Below are positions 59,434 through 64,000 of a stretch of 64,000 nt of DNA, piece by piece; position 1 is the first letter of the stretch, and every line of letters begins with the position of its first letter. The stretch is taken from NCBI GenBank assembly GCA_040905665.1, contig JBBDRD010000035.1:1-64000 (forward strand), in the 5' to 3' direction. The position numbers and the translations under genes were made by a program. The notes under the pieces are model-generated. The model did not search any database. It was not told the DNA's origin and saw only the letters and a list, made by a program, of their open reading frames with translations. Origin of the DNA: DASVCN01 sp040905665. GTDB taxonomy: Bacteria > Deinococcota > Deinococci > Deinococcales > Trueperaceae.

Positions 59434-60126
59434 ATGGCCCCCATCCTCTCATGCTCGTCGCTGGCCCGCTCGTTCGTCCTGGGCGAGGAGCGTATTGATG
59501 TGCTGCGCGGAGTTGACCTGACACTATCCGAGGGAGAGGTCACCGCTATCCTGGGTCCATCGGGCTCGGGTAAGAGCACTCTGCTTCACCTTTTGGCAGG
59601 GCTCGACTCCACCACGACGGGGGAGATCTACTGGGGAGATTTTCCGGTCCACGATTACCCCCCTCAAGCCCTGGCTGCCCGGCGCGCGCGCTTCCTCGGT
59701 CTCGTATTTCAGCAGCACTACCTGCTCGAGGACATGGACGTGCTCGACAATGTCACGCTACCGGGACGCATTCACGGACGACTAGACAAGGCGCAGGGCC
59801 GCAGGCTGCTCGACAGCGTGGGCCTGGCCCACCGGTCCAACTACCTGCCGAGGCTGCTCTCGGGGGGTGAACGGCAAAGGGTCGCCGTGGCACGGGCACT
59901 TTACGGCAAACCGCAGGTGATACTTGCCGATGAACCAACCGGCAGCCTCGACCGCGAGAACGCCCGAAACGTCTACCATCTGTTGGTGGCGCTGGCTCGA
60001 GAGCGTGGTACCGCGGTGGTTATGGTCACCCATGATGAGGGCCTCGTGACCGATGTCGACAGCCGCTATCATCTGAGCCTAGGGATACTGGAGCCGGTTG
60101 CTCCCGGCGTGCTCAGCCCGATCTAG
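59434..60126 (+). CDS. LolD/MacB-type ABC transporter ATP-binding protein
   Basis: A 230-residue ATPase with GPSGSGKSTLLHLLAGLD, signature LSGGERQRVAVARAL, Walker B VILADEPTGSLD and switch His in VTHDEG. The FVLGEERIDVLRGVDLTL start and QQHYLLEDMDVLDNV are typical of the LolD/MacB/FtsE group that energises lipoprotein release or periplasmic mechanotransmission. No LolC/E or MacB permease is beside it. It precedes a peptide-binding protein but is not of the oligopeptide class. Confidence 0.9.
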   Translation: MAPILSCSSLARSFVLGEERIDVLRGVDLTLSEGEVTAILGPSGSGKSTLLHLLAGLDSTTTGEIYWGDFPVHDYPPQALAARRARFLGLVFQQHYLLEDMDVLDNVTLPGRIHGRLDKAQGRRLLDSVGLAHRSNYLPRLLSGGERQRVAVARALYGKPQVILADEPTGSLDRENARNVYHLLVALARERGTAVVMVTHDEGLVTDVDSRYHLSLGILEPVAPGVLSPI

Positions 60127-60232
60127 GGCGTGTGCTACCATTAATCAAAGCTCAGGCCAAGCGGATTCTTCACTAGCAGCATCCATTCGTGCAGTTCCCG
60201 TTGTGCCTGAGCAGTTCCAACTGGAGGTGTTG

Positions 60233-61801
60233 ATGAAGAGGCTATTCGTTCTATTGTCGTCGCTCGCCCTGTTCGGTTTCGTGGGCGCGCAAACTCTCGT
60301 CTATGGCGTGAGTGGAGAGCCGTCGAGCCTCGATTCGGCCGATTCGCAAGACGGCAATTCGCTCGTCGTCTCGGCGCAAATAACTGAGCCGCTGGTTTTC
60401 TTCGAGGAGGGTGGAACCGGCCTCGTGCCCGGTCTCGCTACCGAGTGGAGCTCCAATGAGGACGGGTCACTGTGGACCCTGAACCTGCGTGAAGGCGTCA
60501 CCTTCCATGACGGAACCGCCTTCGATGCCCAGGCGGTGAAGTTCAACTTCGATCGATGGAATGATCCCAGCCATGAGTTCAGCTTCCGCGATCAGGGCAA
60601 GACCTTCGTGCCCTGGGGCTGGGTATTCGGTGGCCCGATCGGCGAGGGCAGCATCCTCGACGAGGTCGTGGTAGTTGACGACCACACCGTCGAGTTCCGG
60701 ATGAACCAGCCCATGCCGTTCCTGCCCGCTCTGTTGGCCGCGGTCTACTTTCAGATCGACAGCCCAACCGCCGTCCGTGAAGCCGGAGCCGATTACGGCA
60801 CCCCAGGCGTCGGTAGCGTTGGCACCGGCCCGTTCACCTTCGTCGAGTGGCTCGAAGGCGAGGGCGTAACCGTCGAAGCCTATGAGGATTACTGGGGCGG
60901 CGAACCGGCGCTCGAGCAGGTAGTGTTCCGGGCGATCACCGAACCAACAGCCCGCCTCGCGGAACTGCAGGCCGGCACGATCGACATCGCAGTGCTGCTC
61001 TCGGCCGATTCGCTGCAAACGGTTGAGAACGACCCGAACCTCGAGGTCGTAACGGCCGAGGGTGAGCTCAACGTGGGCTACCTCGCCATGCACCAGGGCA
61101 ACGAACCCCTCGGTGACGTGCGCGTCCGTCAGGCGATCGCTCACGCGATCGACCGAGAAGCGATCGTCGACGCCTTCTACCAGGGCCTTGGCCTGGTTGC
61201 CGAGGATCACCTGCCACCCACCATGTTCGGCCACGGCGAGGATTGGCCCTACGAGTACGATCCGGAGCGCGCCCAGGAGCTTCTCGCCGAAGCCGGCTAC
61301 CCAGATGGCTTCTCGACCGAACTGTGGTACATGCCGGTGAGCCGTCCCTACTACCCGGCTCCGCAGCCGATCGCCGAGACAATGGCAAGCTACCTTGCCG
61401 ATGTAGGCATCGACGCGCAGCTGATGACCGAGGACTGGACCACCTACCTGGCCGACTACACGACAGGCAAGTTCCCGATGTACATGCTTGGCTGGAACGC
61501 CGACTATGCCGATCCCGATAACTTCCTGAGCACCTTCTTCGGGCCTGGCGCCACCGACCAACTCGGCTGGGACAGCCCCGAGACGGTCGACGCGCTCAAC
61601 CAGGCGCGCCAGATCGCCGACCAGGATGAGCGGGCCGCGCTTTACGCGCAGATCGTCAACAACGTCGCCGAGGACGCAGTGTCCCTTCCGGTGGCGCACA
61701 ACCGCTCGCTCAACGCGGTGCGTTCGGGCGTCGACGGCTTCGTCATGAGCCCGCTGGGCTACAGCTCAGTGAGCCTTCGTGAAGTAACGAAGTCTGAGTA
61801 A
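60233..61801 (+). CDS. Peptide/nickel-type ABC transporter substrate-binding protein
   Basis: A 522-residue family 5 solute-binding protein. The ATG at 60233 was chosen because CTGGAGGTG lies just upstream and gives a clean signal peptide (MKRLFVLLSSLALFGFVGAQ). EPSSLDSADSQDGNS, the WTLNLREGVTFHDGTAFDA motif, KFNFDRW and the C-terminal LPVAHNRSLNAVR are characteristic of DppA/OppA proteins. No lipobox Cys follows the signal peptide, so the protein may be anchored otherwise or remain soluble. The permease genes follow after a strong terminator hairpin. Confidence 0.95.
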   Translation: MKRLFVLLSSLALFGFVGAQTLVYGVSGEPSSLDSADSQDGNSLVVSAQITEPLVFFEEGGTGLVPGLATEWSSNEDGSLWTLNLREGVTFHDGTAFDAQAVKFNFDRWNDPSHEFSFRDQGKTFVPWGWVFGGPIGEGSILDEVVVVDDHTVEFRMNQPMPFLPALLAAVYFQIDSPTAVREAGADYGTPGVGSVGTGPFTFVEWLEGEGVTVEAYEDYWGGEPALEQVVFRAITEPTARLAELQAGTIDIAVLLSADSLQTVENDPNLEVVTAEGELNVGYLAMHQGNEPLGDVRVRQAIAHAIDREAIVDAFYQGLGLVAEDHLPPTMFGHGEDWPYEYDPERAQELLAEAGYPDGFSTELWYMPVSRPYYPAPQPIAETMASYLADVGIDAQLMTEDWTTYLADYTTGKFPMYMLGWNADYADPDNFLSTFFGPGATDQLGWDSPETVDALNQARQIADQDERAALYAQIVNNVAEDAVSLPVAHNRSLNAVRSGVDGFVMSPLGYSSVSLREVTKSE

Positions 61802-61810
61802 AAGGTTAGA

Positions 61811-61843
61811 CGGCAGGGGCAACTGCCCCTGCCGATATTTTTT
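61811..61843 (+). terminator. Intrinsic terminator between binding protein and permease genes
   Basis: CGGCAGGGGC, loop AACT, GCCCCTGCCG makes ten perfect pairs followed by ATATTTTTT. Partial read-through would give more binding protein than permease. A TTGACC box overlaps the T-tract end (61842-61847) with a weak TCATAT 17 bases on, so the permeases may also have their own promoter. Confidence 0.95.
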
Positions 61844-61944
61844 GACCGCCGCCCTATGTCCATGTCATATATTGAGCAGTCGGATGCTGTACCGGTAGTT
61901 GAAATACCGTGCATTCGGCTTGAGTTATTTGGGAGTGAGATGAA

Positions 61945-63000
61945 TTGACCGGATATGTCGTCCGGCGAGTACTGGGGTTGATCCCGGTTCTTATCGGTGT
62001 GACCCTACTTATCTTCGCTATCACTCGCGTGATTCCGGGGGACCCGGCGGTAGCCATGCTGGGTCAACGCTCCTCACCCGAACTGCGCGAGCGACTGCGT
62101 AGCGACCTGGGGCTCGATCGACCGCTCTGGGTTAATTTCCGAGCAGTGCGTGAGAGCGGAAATGTCGGCGCATTGTTCGACACGCAGTATTTCGGCTACA
62201 TGGGCGACTTGCTGCAAGGCGACTTGGGCCGGAGCCTCTATAGCCGAATTCCTGTTGCCCAGAGCCTGTCTACCAGGTTCCCGGCAACGGTGGAGTTGAC
62301 CCTCTTCGCGATGCTCTTCGCGGTCCTGGTGGGAGTTCCAGCGGGGGTGTGGGCGGCTCTGCGGCGCGGCACAGCTGCCGACACGGCGGTGATGACGGTT
62401 GCGCTCTCCGGCGTCTCGTTCCCTGTATTTTGGCTGGCAATAATGCTCATCTACCTGTTCGCGGTGAACCTTCACTGGTTGCCCCCGTCCGGCAGGATTT
62501 CCGTCGGGATCGACCTGCAGCCGATTACCGGTTTCTACGTACTTGATGCGATCATCCGCGGGAACGGCACCGCCGCTTGGGACGTCGTTCGTCACCTCGT
62601 GCTTCCCGCCGTTGCGTTGGGAACGATTCCACTGGCGATCGTCGTGCGCATGACCCGCTCCTCGATGCTCGACGTGCTGGGGCAGGATTATGTGCGCACT
62701 GCACGCTCGAAGGGCCTCGTGGAGCGCACGGTCGTGAACAAGCACGCGCTTCGGAACGCCCTCCTGCCGGTGATCACGGTCATCGGCCTGTCATTTGGGA
62801 CTCTCCTCTCGGGCGCCATTCTCACCGAGACCGTTTTCAGTTGGCCCGGGATCGGACGCTGGATCTACAACGCTATCGCGTCACGCGACTATCCGATAAT
62901 CCAGGGCGGCGTCCTCTTCGTCGCCTTCATCTTCGTGCTCGTCAATCTGATCGTGGATATCTCCTACGGCCTGATCGACCCACGGATCCAGTACGAATGA
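61945..63000 (+). CDS. Peptide ABC transporter permease (DppB-like)
   Basis: A 351-residue inner-membrane permease with about six helices. The first begins YVVRRVLGLIPVLIGVTLLIF, typical of DppB/OppB. Features include the EAA-type cytoplasmic loop RTARSKGLVERTVVNKHALRNALLPVIT. The start is TTG with GGGAGTGAG upstream; an ATG five bases earlier stops at once. It pairs with the following permease. Confidence 0.94.
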   Translation: MTGYVVRRVLGLIPVLIGVTLLIFAITRVIPGDPAVAMLGQRSSPELRERLRSDLGLDRPLWVNFRAVRESGNVGALFDTQYFGYMGDLLQGDLGRSLYSRIPVAQSLSTRFPATVELTLFAMLFAVLVGVPAGVWAALRRGTAADTAVMTVALSGVSFPVFWLAIMLIYLFAVNLHWLPPSGRISVGIDLQPITGFYVLDAIIRGNGTAAWDVVRHLVLPAVALGTIPLAIVVRMTRSSMLDVLGQDYVRTARSKGLVERTVVNKHALRNALLPVITVIGLSFGTLLSGAILTETVFSWPGIGRWIYNAIASRDYPIIQGGVLFVAFIFVLVNLIVDISYGLIDPRIQYE

Positions 63001-63009
63001 GGCGCAGGA

Positions 63010-63900
63010 GTGAGTAGCGCAACCATGGAAACGATAGACACCGTAGGTCCCGGCCGTTCGCAAACGCGGATTGCGCTAAAGCGTTTTATGCGCCACCCAA
63101 CGGGCTTGGCGGGACTGGGAATAATTGCCTTCTTCGTGCTCGCTTCGCTGCTGGCGCCGGTGCTGAAGCCGTACGACGCAGCTCGGGATCGCAACTTACG
63201 CGAGAGATTGAATCCACCGACGGCGCAGCACTGGTTCGGGACCGACGAACTCGGCCGCGACATCTTCACCAGAGTCTGGTACGGCGGAAGGATCAGCCTA
63301 CGCGTGGGCCTGCTGGCCGTGGCCCTCTCGGTTGGCGTGGGAACCTTGCTGGGGCTGCTGGCGGGCTATATGGGTGGCTGGACCGACACCCTCGCTGTCT
63401 GGTTCATCGACATCCTGCTCGCTTTCCCCGGGATCTTGCTTGCCATCGCGATCGTGGCGACCTTGGGCCCGAGCCTCACGAATGCCCTAATCGCCATCAG
63501 CATCACGCAGATACCCATTTACATGCGACTCACCCGGTCGGTGGTGCTATCGATCAAGGAGAGCGAGTACGTTCAGTCGGCAAAGGCGCTGGGTGCTCCC
63601 GCCCGTCGTGTCGTCTTTCGCCACATACTGCCCAATAGCCTCTCACCCTTGATCGTGCAGCTCACGTTGTCGATCGGTGTAGCCATCCTTGACGTGGCAG
63701 CGCTCGGATTCCTTGGCCTTGGCGCTCAACCGCCCGTCCCGGAATGGGGCCTCATGATCCGCGATGGGTTCTCGCAATTCGTGCGGGCGCCCTGGATGTC
63801 GATCTTCCCGGGCTTCGCGATTTTCCTGTCAGTCGTGGGCTTCAACCTTCTCGGGGATGCCATTCGGGACATCCTCGATCCGCGCCTCCGCAACCTGTGA
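63010..63900 (+). CDS. Peptide ABC transporter permease (DppC-like)
   Basis: A 296-residue permease with a cytosolic N-terminus followed by six helices. HWFGTDELGRDIFTRVWYGGRISLRVG is the DppC/OppC hallmark and the EAA loop reads VQSAKALGAPARRVVFRHILPNSLSPLIV. The GTG at 63010 or the ATG at 63025 may be the start; both are in frame. The ATPase genes of the transporter are not reached in the window. Confidence 0.93.
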   Translation: MSSATMETIDTVGPGRSQTRIALKRFMRHPTGLAGLGIIAFFVLASLLAPVLKPYDAARDRNLRERLNPPTAQHWFGTDELGRDIFTRVWYGGRISLRVGLLAVALSVGVGTLLGLLAGYMGGWTDTLAVWFIDILLAFPGILLAIAIVATLGPSLTNALIAISITQIPIYMRLTRSVVLSIKESEYVQSAKALGAPARRVVFRHILPNSLSPLIVQLTLSIGVAILDVAALGFLGLGAQPPVPEWGLMIRDGFSQFVRAPWMSIFPGFAIFLSVVGFNLLGDAIRDILDPRLRNL

Positions 63901-64000
63901 GGGTGCTTGTACCCGGGTGGCGGGCGTTCTCTTGGGCTGGAGCCGCAGCAGTCGGCTCTCGACCAGAGGGCGCAACTTTCCCAGCAGGTAGACGCCGGGA
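63829..64000 (-). CDS. Possible C-terminal end of a convergent minus-strand gene (partial)
   Basis: From the window edge an open minus-strand frame reads PGVYLLGKLRPLVESRLLRL, then a basic linker, and stops at 63829, overlapping the DppC end by 72 bases. The hydrophobic/basic start looks protein-like, but so short a piece cannot be identified and the overlap counts against it. Confidence 0.25.
   Translation of the reverse strand, partial: PGVYLLGKLRPLVESRLLRLQPKRTPATRVQAPSQVAEARIEDVPNGIPEKVEAHD

Noticed and set aside
59361..59579. Longer N-terminus for the CRP-family regulator
   Set aside because: It would run across the divergent promoter and into the LolD-like gene; the ATG at 59360 gives the normal family length.

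Overview
The window is high-GC bacterial chromosome, most likely Deinococcota and closer to a Truepera-like lineage than to Deinococcus or Thermus. Supporting signs are a giant TamB-family protein, small separate proline dehydrogenase and P5C dehydrogenase genes of Thermus type, a tmRNA tag reading GNQNNYALAA, and several start codons placed 5-8 bases after a TANNNT -10 box, the pattern of leaderless mRNAs common in this phylum. The genus is inference; no rRNA is present. I see no insertion sequence, prophage or CRISPR array.

Layout. 0-12.4 kb: PEP carboxykinase and a 3531-residue TamB-like protein, both on the minus strand. 12.5-20.5 kb: acylphosphatase-trpC, then an envelope block with an inactive/active M16 peptidase pair, an LptA-like protein, an LptD-like barrel protein that keeps the LptD cysteine pattern, and an LptF/G permease. 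20.6-24 kb: (p)ppGpp synthetase/hydrolase, a low-molecular-weight phosphatase, a broken fructosamine-kinase pseudogene and the SRP 4.5S RNA. 24.4-28.5 kb: type IV pilin, O-antigen-ligase-like glycosyl transfer protein, sugar aminotransferase and a collapsed toxin-antitoxin fusion. 28.6-32.9 kb: a SAM-I riboswitch ahead of two metY paralogues and metX. 32.9-36 kb: an orphan nucleoside-type ABC ATPase, tmRNA with a textbook terminator, and a Phd/ParE pair. 36-43 kb: sugar ABC ATPase, ABC-F protein, FAH and metallo-beta-lactamase-fold enzymes, purN-purD. 43-50 kb: lipoprotein, dxs, membrane protein, an Asp-Phe-Thr tRNA operon, orphan HicB and a secreted nuclease. 50-57 kb: a soluble poly-HAMP histidine kinase with ten 92-residue repeats, then proline catabolism. 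57-64 kb: histidine phosphatase, acetyltransferase, CRP-family regulator, LolD-like ATPase and a peptide ABC transporter cut off by the window edge.

Two themes stand out. First, a large share of the genes serves the outer membrane: TamB, LptA/LptD/LptF-like proteins, a LolD-like ATPase and pilin with its ligase. This is notable because Deinococcota are generally described as lacking classical lipopolysaccharide. Second, at least fourteen unrelated loci carry short tandem repeats with unit lengths confined to 12-16 bp. Some lie between genes just after stop codons, some duplicate a start-codon region, one sits in a tRNA leader, and others lie in frame inside proteins (TamB, TrpC, PurN). Unit sequences differ from locus to locus, so this looks like a mutational process rather than a dispersed element.
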